NCBI RefSeq assembly: GCF_903815225.1
Contig: NZ_LR813084.1
Location: forward strand, 3,762,501-3,826,500
Source: Delftia tsuruhatensis
Lineage (GTDB): Bacteria > Pseudomonadota > Gammaproteobacteria > Burkholderiales > Burkholderiaceae_C
Length of the DNA: 64,000 bases
Direction: 5' to 3'
Part shown: positions 47,287 through 55,941 of the stretch, in pieces
How the letters are laid out: each line of letters opens with the position of its first letter
Numbering within the stretch: position 1 is the stretch's first letter
Position numbers and translations under genes: made by a program
Notes under the pieces: generated by a model
The model's database searches: none
Seen by the model: only the letters and a program-made list of their open reading frames with translations
Told to the model about the DNA's origin: nothing

Positions 47287-47550
47287 ATGAAAAAGCTGCT
47301 GACCGCCACCGCCGTTGTCTTCGCCTTCACAGCGGGCCTGCCGCCCCTGCACGCCCAGGTCGCCAAGGCCGCCTCCGAGGCAGCCGACGCCGCAGACCAC
47401 AAGGTGCAGGAAAAGCGCGCCGAAGCCAGGGCCAAGGACAGTGGCCCCGTGGGCAAGGCGGTGAACAACGTCAAGTCCGATTACCACAAGAAGCGCTCAA
47501 GGCAGTCGGCGGAAAACGCCAAGGAGTCGCTGAAGAAAGCAGCCGAGTAG
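47287..47550 (+). CDS. Small exported protein of unknown function (87 aa)
   Basis: An 87-residue protein with a clear signal peptide (MKKLLTATAVVFAFTAGLPP, cleavage near HAQ at 22-24). The mature part is a short, highly charged, Ala/Lys-rich helix (KAASEAADAADHKVQEKRAE onward). AGGAAG precedes the start. It resembles small periplasmic stress-type proteins in composition only. No domain recognised. It is a single gene convergent with the LysR gene downstream. Confidence 0.75.
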   Translation: MKKLLTATAVVFAFTAGLPPLHAQVAKAASEAADAADHKVQEKRAEARAKDSGPVGKAVNNVKSDYHKKRSRQSAENAKESLKKAAE

Positions 47551-47669
47551 ATGGCGTCCGCCTGCTGCAGGCAGCCTGCGGACGTGGACTGCATGCACCC
47601 ATGGCGAAGGTGCCACGCGCCGGCGTGGATGTGCCGCCGCAACGAGGCAGCCGCACGCCTGCATGCGCT

Positions 47670-48629
47670 TCAGCGCAGCGGGGCCCGCATGCCGGTAAGG
47701 CCAGGCATGACCTCCCGCATGGCATCGATGAAGGCGCGCAGGCGTGCGGGCGGGTGGCGCACAGGGGGATAGACCAGGTGCACGGGCAACGGGGACGCCT
47801 GCCAGCCGGGTGCCAGTTGTACGAGGCGACCTGCAGCCAGATCCTCGCGCACGATCCAGGCCGAGACCAGTGCCGCGCCCAGCCCGCCCAATGCGGCATT
47901 GCGCAACGCGTACAGGCTGTCCGTGCTCATCCGGGGGTCGAACTGCAACCGCCAGGACTCTGACGGCTGCCGCGCAGCGTCCGCGCGGTAGAGTTCCAGT
48001 TCGCGCTGGTAGAAGGTGCGCAGCGCCAGCCAAGGCAAGGCCTGTAGCTCGCGCGGATGCCGGGGAATGGCGCCCTGCCCCAGCAGTTGCGGCGCCGCCA
48101 CGGCGATGCGCGGCACTTCGGCCACGCGCAGGGCGATCACCGAAGGGTCGACCACCGCACCGACCTGCACGGCGCAGTCGATGCCCTCGGCGATGAAGTC
48201 GGGCTGGCGGTCGTGCAGCAGCCATTCGACTCTGACGCCAGGGTAGCGATCCAGGAAGGCCAGCAGCGGCGCCATCAGCTGGTCCTGGCCGAAGGCATGG
48301 GGTGCCACCACGCGCAGCAGTCCGCGTGGAGTGTCCTGGGCGCCCTGCAGGTCGGTCTCCAGCGCCTGCCAGGCGCCGAGCAGCTCGCGCGCATGGGCCA
48401 GACAACGCTCGCCGTCCTCCGTGAGCGCCATGGCATGGGTGGAACGCCTGAGCAGGCGCAGCCCCAGCGCACGCTCCAGCGCCTGAAGCCGCCGGCTGAC
48501 CGTGGGCTGGGTCGTCGCCATCTGCTGCGCGGCCGCCGAAAGACTGCCGCTTTCCACGATGCGCACAAAGGTCTGCAGCAGTTCGATGCGGTCTGTGCCC
48601 GAAGGCAGGGAAAAGTCTGCATTGCTCAT
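47670..48629 (-). CDS. LysR family transcriptional regulator
   Basis: A 319-residue LysR-type regulator with an N-terminal winged helix (RIELLQTFVRIVESGSLSAA, MATTQPTVSRRLQALERALG) and a LysR substrate domain (GLLRVVAPHAFGQDQLMAPL). It is divergent from an MFS transporter gene with 106 bases between, the usual setting for a regulator of an efflux gene. The start is the ATG nearest the conserved HTH; a start 18 codons earlier is less likely. Effector unknown. Confidence 0.9.
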   Translation of the reverse strand: MSNADFSLPSGTDRIELLQTFVRIVESGSLSAAAQQMATTQPTVSRRLQALERALGLRLLRRSTHAMALTEDGERCLAHARELLGAWQALETDLQGAQDTPRGLLRVVAPHAFGQDQLMAPLLAFLDRYPGVRVEWLLHDRQPDFIAEGIDCAVQVGAVVDPSVIALRVAEVPRIAVAAPQLLGQGAIPRHPRELQALPWLALRTFYQRELELYRADAARQPSESWRLQFDPRMSTDSLYALRNAALGGLGAALVSAWIVREDLAAGRLVQLAPGWQASPLPVHLVYPPVRHPPARLRAFIDAMREVMPGLTGMRAPLR

Positions 48630-48735
48630 ACGCCAAGCGTATATCGATTCTGTGGGCACAGCCACTACCGTGTCTTGCTGCATCGCACCACACTACAGCC
48701 ATCGTTTTTCCAATGCGCCTCGCAGGCGTCTCATC

Positions 48736-49953
48736 ATGTCTTCCATTCAATCTACGCATATGCAACCGGCAGCCGGCGGGCAGGCAGCAGGCGTGCCCGC
48801 GCCGCTCGTGTGGCTGTTGGCCACCACGGCGGGCGTGGGCGTGGCTTCGCTCTACTACAGCCAGCCCATGCTGGGCGTGCTGGGCCCGGACCTGGGCGCG
48901 AGTGAACGCGCCGTGGGCTTCGTCCCCACGCTGACCCAGCTGGGCTATGCGCTGGGCATCCTGCTGCTGGCCCCGCTGGGCGACCGCATGGACCGCAGGC
49001 GCATCATCCTGGCCAAGACCGCAGCCCTGATGCTGGCGCTGCTGGCCAGCGGGCTGGCCCCCGGCCTGGCGCCACTGCTGGCGGCCAGCCTGGCCGTGGG
49101 GCTGGCGGCCACCCTGGCCCAGGATGTGGTGCCTGCCGCCGCCACGCTCGCGCCCGACCACCAGCGCGGCAAGGTGGTGGGGACGGTGATGACGGGACTG
49201 CTGCTGGGCATCCTGCTGTCACGCGTGGCCAGCGGCCTGCTGGCCGAGCACGCGGGCTGGCGCAGCGTCTACCTGCTGGCCGCTGCCGCCATGGCCTTGC
49301 TCGGCGTGGCGCTGTGGCGCGGGCTGCCAGGCTTTCGTCCCACCACGCAGCTGGGCTACGGTGCGCTGCTGGGATCCATGGTGCAACTGTGGCTCGATCA
49401 GCCCGCACTGCGCCGCGCCGCGTTGGCACAAGGCCTGTTGTCCGTGGCCTTCAGCGCCTTCTGGTCCACGCTGGCCGTGATGCTGCACAGCCAGTTCCAC
49501 CTGGGAAGCGCCGCCGCCGGCTCCCTGGGCCTGGCCGGCGCTGCGGGCGCCCTGGCCGCGCCGCTGGCAGGCCGCCTGGCCGACCGCAAGGGACCGCAGC
49601 GTGTGACCTGCCTGGGCGTCGGCCTGGCCCTGGCCTCATTTGCCCTGCTGGCACTGTCACCCCGGCTTCCGGCCAGTGCCCAGTTACCCTTGCTGGTGGT
49701 CAGCGCCATAGGCTTCGATTTCGGTATCCAGGCCGCCCTGGTGGCGCACCAGACCCTGGTCTATGGTCTGGAGCCCGCCGCACGCAGCCGGCTCAATGCG
49801 CTGCTGTTCACAGGCGTCTTCATCGGCATGGCCCTGGGCTCGGCCTTGGGGGCAGTGGCCCTGGCGCGCTGGGGGTGGACTGGCGTGGTGGCGCTGGCCT
49901 GCGCGGCCTGCGCCGCAGCGCTGGCAACGCGGATTGCGCCTGTCGAGCGATGA
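48736..49953 (+). CDS. MFS transporter (YnfM/NepI-like drug/metabolite efflux type)
   Basis: A 405-residue 12-helix major facilitator protein. It carries the motif A-like loop GDRMDRRRIILAK after helix 2 and ADRKGPQRVTCLG after helix 8. SLYYSQPMLGVLGPDLGASE at the N-terminus is typical of predicted efflux MFS proteins. The frame is open further upstream, but the chosen ATG sits just before the first helix. Divergent from the LysR gene, which probably regulates it. Substrate unknown. Confidence 0.88.
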   Translation: MSSIQSTHMQPAAGGQAAGVPAPLVWLLATTAGVGVASLYYSQPMLGVLGPDLGASERAVGFVPTLTQLGYALGILLLAPLGDRMDRRRIILAKTAALMLALLASGLAPGLAPLLAASLAVGLAATLAQDVVPAAATLAPDHQRGKVVGTVMTGLLLGILLSRVASGLLAEHAGWRSVYLLAAAAMALLGVALWRGLPGFRPTTQLGYGALLGSMVQLWLDQPALRRAALAQGLLSVAFSAFWSTLAVMLHSQFHLGSAAAGSLGLAGAAGALAAPLAGRLADRKGPQRVTCLGVGLALASFALLALSPRLPASAQLPLLVVSAIGFDFGIQAALVAHQTLVYGLEPAARSRLNALLFTGVFIGMALGSALGAVALARWGWTGVVALACAACAAALATRIAPVER

Positions 49954-50031
49954 GGCAGGCCGATGCTGCCCCGGCAAGGCCCCCAGGTACGGGTCGGTGC
50001 GCATCCACTCAAATCAATCCAAAAACCCTGC

Positions 50032-50037
50032 TACAAT
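50032..50037 (+). promoter_or_regulatory. Extended -10 element of tRNA-Ser copy 2
   Basis: TACAAT preceded by TGC, with the same spacing to the tRNA 5' end as at copy 1. The bases between it and the tRNA are also similar (GGCTTC), so the two copies share a promoter core beyond the tRNA itself. Confidence 0.5.
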
Positions 50038-50047
50038 CGCCGGCTTC

Positions 50048-50137
<90 letters not shown>

Positions 50138-50146
50138 CACACCAGT

Positions 50147-50174
50147 CGGGCCCCATGGGGCCCGTTCTCTTTTC
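50147..50174 (+). terminator. Terminator after tRNA-Ser copy 2
   Basis: A perfect CGGGCCCC-AT-GGGGCCCG hairpin followed by a T-rich tail (GTTCTCTTTTC), 10 bases after the tRNA. Confidence 0.85.
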
Positions 50175-50470
50175 AAGACCGCCGACAGGCCCATGCAGCA
50201 TGGCCTGTTCCATGCCGGACTTTGCCCCCAGCTCCGAGAAACCGCGCCACCAGGCAACGGCATGCCCGCCTGCAGGGCTCCCCTGCCGTGGCGCCGGACC
50301 ACTGCAGGTTCTGCAATACGCAGGTGTCTGACAAGCAAACCCGTGTTTCAGTGCTGTACTAGGTGCAACAAATCACCCGGGCCTGCGGCTTTCTGCAACC
50401 GTCGCCATGCAGTGCACAGACAGGGCCGGCCCCACATGGCTTGCAAGCATGTGTATGACGGAGGTTTCAA

Positions 50471-50635
50471 ATGGAAAACAAGGTCACAGAAATCCTTCAA
50501 CTCCTCTTAACTTCTGTCAATTCCGATCAATTGACGATAGTTTTCAATCAAACCCATCGACTCGATCGAAAAAGTCAACCCGCCGGCTTATATTCCAAAC
50601 CGCCTTGCGGCCCGCTGCGTCCTGCGTCCGGATGA
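50471..50635 (+). CDS. Putative small protein in the locus leader (54 aa)
   Basis: A 54-codon frame beginning MENKVTEILQLLLTSVNSDQ and ending in RPASG. It has a consensus GGAGG seven bases before the ATG, much better than most starts here, and a non-GC-biased first half with a plausible amphipathic helix. The second half is Pro-rich and less convincing. Its stop lies 54 bases before wecB. It could be a real small protein or a translated leader controlling wecB. No homologue recognised. Confidence 0.4.
   Translation: MENKVTEILQLLLTSVNSDQLTIVFNQTHRLDRKSQPAGLYSKPPCGPLRPASG
50516..50535. promoter_or_regulatory. GTCAATT-N6-AATTGAC inverted repeat in the leader
   Basis: A perfect 7-base dyad inside the AT-rich leader and within the small frame, about 155 bases before wecB. 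It could be a regulator binding site for the polysaccharide operon. Confidence 0.4.
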
Positions 50636-50689
50636 GAAGACGCTCACGGGCAGGCACAGAGCAACAGAAAAAAGGCACAAGGGGTTGGC

Positions 50690-51874
50690 ATGAAGATTGT
50701 TTCGTTTTTCGGGACGCGTCCCGAAGCCATCAAGATGGCACCGCTGGTGACGGCGTTGGCGGGCACGCCCGGCGTGGAAAGCGTGGTCTGCGTGACCGGC
50801 CAGCACCGGCAGATGCTGGACCAGGTGATGGACCTGTTCGGACTGAAGCCGCAGCACGATCTGGCCGTGATGCAACCCAGCCAGACGCTCAACGGCCTGT
50901 TCTCCCGCGTGGTGGCCGGCGCCGATGCCGTGCTGGAGCAGGAAAGGCCCGACCAGGTGCTCGTGCACGGTGACACCAGCACGGCCACGGCCTGCGCGCT
51001 GGCGGCCTTTCATCGGCGCATTCCGGTCGGCCATGTGGAAGCCGGCCTGCGCACGGGAGACCTGGCCCAGCCCTTCCCGGAGGAGATGAACCGGCGCGTG
51101 GTGGACGTGGTCAGCCAGTGGATGTTCGCCCCCACGCCGACGTCGCGCGCCAATCTGCTGCGGGAGAACCTGCAGGGCCGCATCGCCGTCACGGGCAACA
51201 CGGTCATCGATGCACTGGCCACGCTGTGCCGGCGCCTGGAGACCGAGCCCGCGCTGGCAAGCGCCATCGCCGCCCGCTACCCCTGGGTGCAGCCGCAGCG
51301 CCCCATGCTGCTGGTCACGGGCCACCGGCGAGAGAACTTCGGCGAGGGCTTCCAGAACATCTGCGCGGCGCTGGCCGATCTGGCCAGGTGCCATCCCGAA
51401 CTGCTCATCGTCTACCCGGTGCACTTCAATCCCGCCGTGCGCGAGGTGGTGATGCGCACGCTGGGCGGCATGGACAACATCCGCCTGATCGATCCGCTGG
51501 ACTACGTGGACTTCGTCTGGTTCATGCAACACGCCCACATCATCCTCACCGATTCCGGCGGCGTGCAGGAAGAGGCGCCCTATCTGGGCAAGCCCGTGCT
51601 GGTGATGCGCGACGTGACCGAGCGGCCCGAGGCGGTGTCCGCCGGCACCGTCTTGCTGGTGGGCACGCAGCGCCAGCGCATCTTTGCCGAAGTGGACCGG
51701 CTGCTGGGTGATGCCGCGTACCACGCATCCTTCGCGCGACGGGTCAACCCCTATGGCGATGGCCATGCGTCACGGCGCATCGTGCAGGCATTGCTGGGCC
51801 GGCCGTTCGATGAGTTCGCCGCCGGACACACGGGTGCCATGGCCGCCATGGTGCAAGGCATGGCGCCCGCCTGA
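50690..51874 (+). CDS. wecB: UDP-N-acetylglucosamine 2-epimerase (non-hydrolysing)
   Basis: A 394-residue enzyme converting UDP-GlcNAc to UDP-ManNAc. Family motifs are intact: FFGTRPEAIKMAPLV, VLVHGDTSTATACALAAF, VEAGLRTGDLAQPFPEEMNR, LVTGHRRENFGEGF and LTDSGGVQEEAPYLGKPVLV. AAGGGG precedes the ATG. In E. coli, WecB (NfrC) supplies ManNAc for the NfrA/NfrB-dependent glycan used as receptor by phage N4. Here it is the first gene of a locus containing NfrB- and NfrA-like proteins, which strongly implies a ManNAc-containing polymer. Confidence 0.95.
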   Translation: MKIVSFFGTRPEAIKMAPLVTALAGTPGVESVVCVTGQHRQMLDQVMDLFGLKPQHDLAVMQPSQTLNGLFSRVVAGADAVLEQERPDQVLVHGDTSTATACALAAFHRRIPVGHVEAGLRTGDLAQPFPEEMNRRVVDVVSQWMFAPTPTSRANLLRENLQGRIAVTGNTVIDALATLCRRLETEPALASAIAARYPWVQPQRPMLLVTGHRRENFGEGFQNICAALADLARCHPELLIVYPVHFNPAVREVVMRTLGGMDNIRLIDPLDYVDFVWFMQHAHIILTDSGGVQEEAPYLGKPVLVMRDVTERPEAVSAGTVLLVGTQRQRIFAEVDRLLGDAAYHASFARRVNPYGDGHASRRIVQALLGRPFDEFAAGHTGAMAAMVQGMAPA

Positions 51875-51950
51875 AGCGGGAATGCAGCGCCGCGCCAGCC
51901 ATGCCGCGCGGTACCGAATCGAGCACAGAAAAGAGAAAAAGGGGCCCACC

Positions 51951-54176
51951 ATGCAACCGATCATCCGCCATTCGTTCTCCAGGCCCGGCGCCCGCTGGGT
52001 GCTGGGCACGCTGCTGGGCCTGGGGGCCCTGCTCACGCAAGACGCCTGCGCCTCCGCGGTGGGCGATGCCATCCGCCAGCTGGGTGCCGGCGATGGTCTT
52101 CGACGCAGCGTCACGCTCAAGGAGCTGGGCATTGCCGACCCCGTGGTACTGGCCGGCACCGCGGCCCAGGACTTCTACCTGCCCGTTCCCCATGGCATTG
52201 CGCTGGCCGACGCGGGCATTGCCTTCGAGGGACGCTACCTGAAGGGCGAACCGGGCACCTCGTCGATGGTGCTGTCCATCAACGGCACGCCGGCCGTCTC
52301 GCAGGTCGTGCCCGACGGCGAGGGCACGCTGCAACGCACGCTGGCGGTCACGCAACCGGCGCGCACCACCAACTTCGTGCGCCTGGGCGTGAACTGGCAC
52401 AGCCGCAACGGCCAGCAACGCTGCGACGAGAACCATTCCCAGGCCAACTCCCTGACCATCTCGCCGCAGACACGGCTGAGCTACCGCGTGGACCCGCGCG
52501 ACGTGCGCAGCATCGAGGACGTCTGGAGCACCCTGCCTGTCAACACCACCGTGCTCGTGGCTGGCAGACAGCTGGAACAGGCCTCGTTCGACAGCGCATG
52601 GCGCATAGGTGCGAGCCTTCAGCGCAGCAGCAAGCGCATGGCGGTGCATGCCCTGCCCGCCGTGGGTGAGGCCGTCGATCTGCGCGGCCTGGAGATCCCT
52701 GCGGCCCTGGCGGCCGTTCCCGCCTTTGCCGCGCTACGAGGCGCCGGGGCGCAGCACAAGCTGGCCAATGACGCCGAGCTGGGCGCGCTGATCGTGCTGG
52801 GCGCGGCCCAGGTCAGCGGGGACGTGGTCGTGGCCGACAAGGCCTTGCAGCAACGGCTGGCCGCCGCATTCGCGGCCTTGCAGGGCCAGCTGTCCTCCGA
52901 TGCCGACGCCGGCCAGGCACTGCAGCAATGGCGTGGCCAGCGCGCGCCGCTGGCGTCCGAGCCATTGCCCTCCCAGCAGTTGCGCGCCCTCCCCATGGGC
53001 CGCCAGACGGTGCTCGCCGTGGCCGCCGACGCCGGCGCGCGCGTGGCCGGCCTGCAGGAAGCCGCCATGCAGCGCCTGCTGGTCAGCGACAAGGTGACGG
53101 TGGCCGCCGCCCAGCCGCCGCAGTGGGACGGCGCCAAGGGCATCCGCCTGTCCAGCCTGGGCGGCACGGGCGAGAGCTTCGACGTGCTCACACGCGGCGA
53201 CTGGACGGTGAACTTCCCGCTCAGCGCGGTGGCCTCGCAGGGGCAGATGCCCGCAGAGATCACGCTGTATGTGGCCGCCGCGCCGGGCGCCTCGGCCACC
53301 CGCCCCGTGGCCACGCTGTTCTGGAACGGCATGCTGCTGTCCGCCAGGCAGCTGGAGGCCAACGGCCAGCCCGAACGCCTGCGCGCCCGCGTGCCCGGCT
53401 ATGCGCTGGGCATCAACAACACCTTGCGTGTCTCGGTGCAGCGCCAGCCCTACTCCGCCGACTGCAACGAGATTCCCCAGGCCTACCCTGCCAGCGTGCT
53501 GCCCACCATCAGCTATGTCACCCCCGGCAAGCCGGAGCCCGATGGCAGCTTCGTCGGACTGCTGCCGCTGCTGGGCGCCAAGGCCCAGCTGATGGTGCCT
53601 GCCAGCTACCTCGCCGCTGCGCCCGGCGCGCTGGAGCGCATCGCCGACCTGGCGGCCGCCAGCGGCCTTTCAGCCTCGCAGGCCGAGCTGGTGGTGGCCC
53701 GGGCCGATGCGCCCGCCAAACCCTCCATGCCCTTCGTCGCCATGGAGGTGGCGGTCGATGGCGCCAAGCCCCTGGTGAGCGTGACGGATGGCAAGCAGTT
53801 GCGCATCCGCGGCAAGTCCGTGGACTGGCTGGACATCACGGGCCTCAGGCAGTTGTCCTCGGCGGAAGTGGTGGCGGCAGGTGGCCAGCATGGCGTGCTG
53901 TGGCATGCGATCGGCGAGTGGAGTGGCGGGTTGGGAGAGCCATTCCTGCTGAACCGAGGCAACATCGCCGTGATCGGCGCCGAAGGCCCTCTGGCGTGGG
54001 TGGACAGCAGCAACCCCGAGGCCAGCATGGTGCCCGGTCCGGGCGACAGCGCCTTCCACGGCTGGCGCAGCTTCCTGTCCTGGAGCGTGCCCGGCGTCGC
54101 CATCGCGCTGCTGGTCGTGCTGCTGCTGGTGGTGCTGGCCTGGGCCGTGGCGCGCAGCAAGCAGTCCAGCCAGTGA
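51951..54176 (+). CDS. BcsB-like periplasmic polysaccharide synthase subunit
   Basis: A 741-residue protein with a signal peptide (cleavage near residue 36), a large periplasmic part and one C-terminal membrane helix (about residues 712-735, VPGVAIALLVVLLLVVLAWAVA). It resembles BcsB, the subunit that caps cellulose synthase in the periplasm and guides the emerging chain: LGIADPVVLAGTAAQDFYLP, jelly-roll-like repeats and RVPGYALGINNTLRVSVQRQ. AGAAAAAGGGG precedes the start. It lies between wecB and the NfrB-like glycosyltransferase, so it probably receives a ManNAc polymer rather than cellulose. No bcsA, bcsC or bcsZ is present. Confidence 0.85.
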   Translation: MQPIIRHSFSRPGARWVLGTLLGLGALLTQDACASAVGDAIRQLGAGDGLRRSVTLKELGIADPVVLAGTAAQDFYLPVPHGIALADAGIAFEGRYLKGEPGTSSMVLSINGTPAVSQVVPDGEGTLQRTLAVTQPARTTNFVRLGVNWHSRNGQQRCDENHSQANSLTISPQTRLSYRVDPRDVRSIEDVWSTLPVNTTVLVAGRQLEQASFDSAWRIGASLQRSSKRMAVHALPAVGEAVDLRGLEIPAALAAVPAFAALRGAGAQHKLANDAELGALIVLGAAQVSGDVVVADKALQQRLAAAFAALQGQLSSDADAGQALQQWRGQRAPLASEPLPSQQLRALPMGRQTVLAVAADAGARVAGLQEAAMQRLLVSDKVTVAAAQPPQWDGAKGIRLSSLGGTGESFDVLTRGDWTVNFPLSAVASQGQMPAEITLYVAAAPGASATRPVATLFWNGMLLSARQLEANGQPERLRARVPGYALGINNTLRVSVQRQPYSADCNEIPQAYPASVLPTISYVTPGKPEPDGSFVGLLPLLGAKAQLMVPASYLAAAPGALERIADLAAASGLSASQAELVVARADAPAKPSMPFVAMEVAVDGAKPLVSVTDGKQLRIRGKSVDWLDITGLRQLSSAEVVAAGGQHGVLWHAIGEWSGGLGEPFLLNRGNIAVIGAEGPLAWVDSSNPEASMVPGPGDSAFHGWRSFLSWSVPGVAIALLVVLLLVVLAWAVARSKQSSQ

Positions 54177-54216
54177 GCGTGGATGCCCGAAAGAGGATGG
54201 GCATGAGGCGATCGCC

Positions 54217-55941
54217 ATGATCTCTTCCCTGTACTGGCCCTACTTGGTGGCCGACTACTACCACGCGCTGGAGATCGTCAGCGCCGTGGTGGCGGTCATC
54301 ATCCTGCTGTCCAGCATCGATGACCTGTTCATCGATGCCTGGTACTGGACGCGCGAGGCCTGGCGCGCGCTGACCGTGAAGCGGCGCTACCAGCCGCTCA
54401 AGGCCCAGCAACTGATGGAGGTCGAGGAAAAGCCGCTGGCCATCATGGTGCCGGCCTGGCTGGAGTACGACGTGATCGCCCCCATGCTGGAGAGCATGGT
54501 GGGCACGCTGGACTACAAGAACTACATGATCTTCGTGGGTACCTACCGCAACGACGACCGCACCAGGAACGAGGTGGAGCGCATGCGCAGGCGCTACCGC
54601 CAGCTCGTGCGCGTGGAGGTCCCCCATGACGGCCCCACCTGCAAGGCAGACTGCCTCAACTGGATCGTGCAGGCCATCTTCCGGCAGAACGCGCAGCAGC
54701 CGGAGCCCTTTGCCGGCGTCATCCTGCACGACAGCGAAGACGTGCTGCACCCGCTCGAGCTCAAGTACTACAACTACCTGCTGCCGCGCATGGACTTCAT
54801 CCAGCTGCCCGTGACTTCGCTGGAACGCGAGTGGTACGAACTGGTGGCGGGCACCTACATGGACGAGTTTGCCGAATGGCACACCAAGGACCTGGTGGTG
54901 CGCGAAAGCATGTCCCGCATGGTACCCTCGGCCGGCGTGGGCACCTGCTTTTCACGCAAGGCGCTGGAGGAACTGGCGGCCGAGACCCACAACCAGCCCT
55001 TCAACACCGACACGCTGACCGAGGACTACGACATCGGTGCGCGCCTGGCACGGCGCGGCATGAAGCAGATCTTCGGGAAGTTCCCCGTGGACTATGTGGT
55101 GCGGCGCAAGCCCCTGTTCGGCCTGGGCAGGGAGAGGGTCTCCACGCTGACCATGCCGCTGGGCATACGCGAGTTCTTTCCCAACACCTTCAAGACCGCC
55201 TACCGCCAGAAGGCGCGCTGGACGCTGGGCATCGGCCTGCAGGGCTGGTCCCAGGTGGGCTGGGCGGGGCCGCTGTCCACCAAGTACCTGCTGTTTCGCG
55301 ACCGCAAGGGGCTGGTGACCTCCTTCGTGGCCATCCTCGCCTACGTGCTGCTGCTGAACTTCCTGCTTTTCCTGCTGGCCGACCACATGGGCTGGTGGAC
55401 CGTCTACTACCCCTCGCTGTTCGCGCCCAATGGCTGGCTGGTGACGCTGATGAGCGTCAATGTCGTGGCCCTGCTGCTGCGCGTGGTGCAGCGCTCCTGG
55501 TTCGTCTCGCGCCTGTACGGCTGGGAACATGCGCTGCTGGCGATTCCGCGCATGGTCATCGGCAACTTCATCAATGCCATGGCGGCGGCACGTGCCTGGA
55601 AGCTGTTCATCATCCACCTGGTCACCGGCAAGCGCCTGGCCTGGGACAAGACCATGCACGACTTCCCGTCGGCCGACCAGTTGTCCCACCAGCGCCAGCG
55701 GCTGGGTGAACTGCTGCTGTCCTGGCAGGCCATCGACGAAGAGCGGCTGGCCCGCGCGCTGGAGATACAGCGGCGTGAACGCCGCCCCCTGGGCTCCATC
55801 CTCATGGAACAGGGCTGGCTCGACGAGGCCACGCTGCGCGAGGCCATCAGCTTCCAGCAGGGGGAGAGCACGGCCCCCGCCCCTCTGGCCGAGGACCCTG
55901 TCCCGGGCGCAGGCACCAACACACCAAGGGCCGGCATATGA
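54217..55941 (+). CDS. nfrB: NfrB-like inner-membrane glycosyltransferase with C-terminal MshEN domain
   Basis: A 574-residue protein. An N-terminal membrane helix precedes a family 2 glycosyltransferase domain with the DxD-like HDSEDVLHP (171-179), the catalytic TED (268-270) and Q-x-x-R-W as QKARW (331-335). Membrane helices follow at about 365-390 and 405-425. Residues 495-548 (RLGELLLSWQAIDEERLARA ... LREAISFQ) match an MshEN/GspE-N domain, which in E. coli NfrB binds c-di-GMP and switches on glycan synthesis. The residues needed (paired RLGELL / PLGSIL blocks) are visible. It overlaps the NfrA-like start as ATGA. Confidence 0.9.
   Translation: MISSLYWPYLVADYYHALEIVSAVVAVIILLSSIDDLFIDAWYWTREAWRALTVKRRYQPLKAQQLMEVEEKPLAIMVPAWLEYDVIAPMLESMVGTLDYKNYMIFVGTYRNDDRTRNEVERMRRRYRQLVRVEVPHDGPTCKADCLNWIVQAIFRQNAQQPEPFAGVILHDSEDVLHPLELKYYNYLLPRMDFIQLPVTSLEREWYELVAGTYMDEFAEWHTKDLVVRESMSRMVPSAGVGTCFSRKALEELAAETHNQPFNTDTLTEDYDIGARLARRGMKQIFGKFPVDYVVRRKPLFGLGRERVSTLTMPLGIREFFPNTFKTAYRQKARWTLGIGLQGWSQVGWAGPLSTKYLLFRDRKGLVTSFVAILAYVLLLNFLLFLLADHMGWWTVYYPSLFAPNGWLVTLMSVNVVALLLRVVQRSWFVSRLYGWEHALLAIPRMVIGNFINAMAAARAWKLFIIHLVTGKRLAWDKTMHDFPSADQLSHQRQRLGELLLSWQAIDEERLARALEIQRRERRPLGSILMEQGWLDEATLREAISFQQGESTAPAPLAEDPVPGAGTNTPRAGI

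Larger units (their letters stand above)
50175..50689 (+). other. Long leader region of the polysaccharide locus
   Basis: About 515 bases without a recognised gene. The last 230 bases are markedly more AT-rich than the rest of the window. They contain a GGAGG-preceded 54-codon frame, a 7-6-7 inverted repeat and a TTATAT hexamer. This is where the promoter, any regulator site and any leader RNA of wecB and the following genes should lie. No riboswitch family was recognised. Confidence 0.5.

Noticed and set aside
51951..55941. A cellulose synthase (bcs) operon
   Set aside because: A BcsB-like protein is present, but the glycosyltransferase is NfrB-like with MshEN rather than BcsA with PilZ, and there is no bcsC or bcsZ. 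wecB and the NfrA-like exporter point to a ManNAc polymer.
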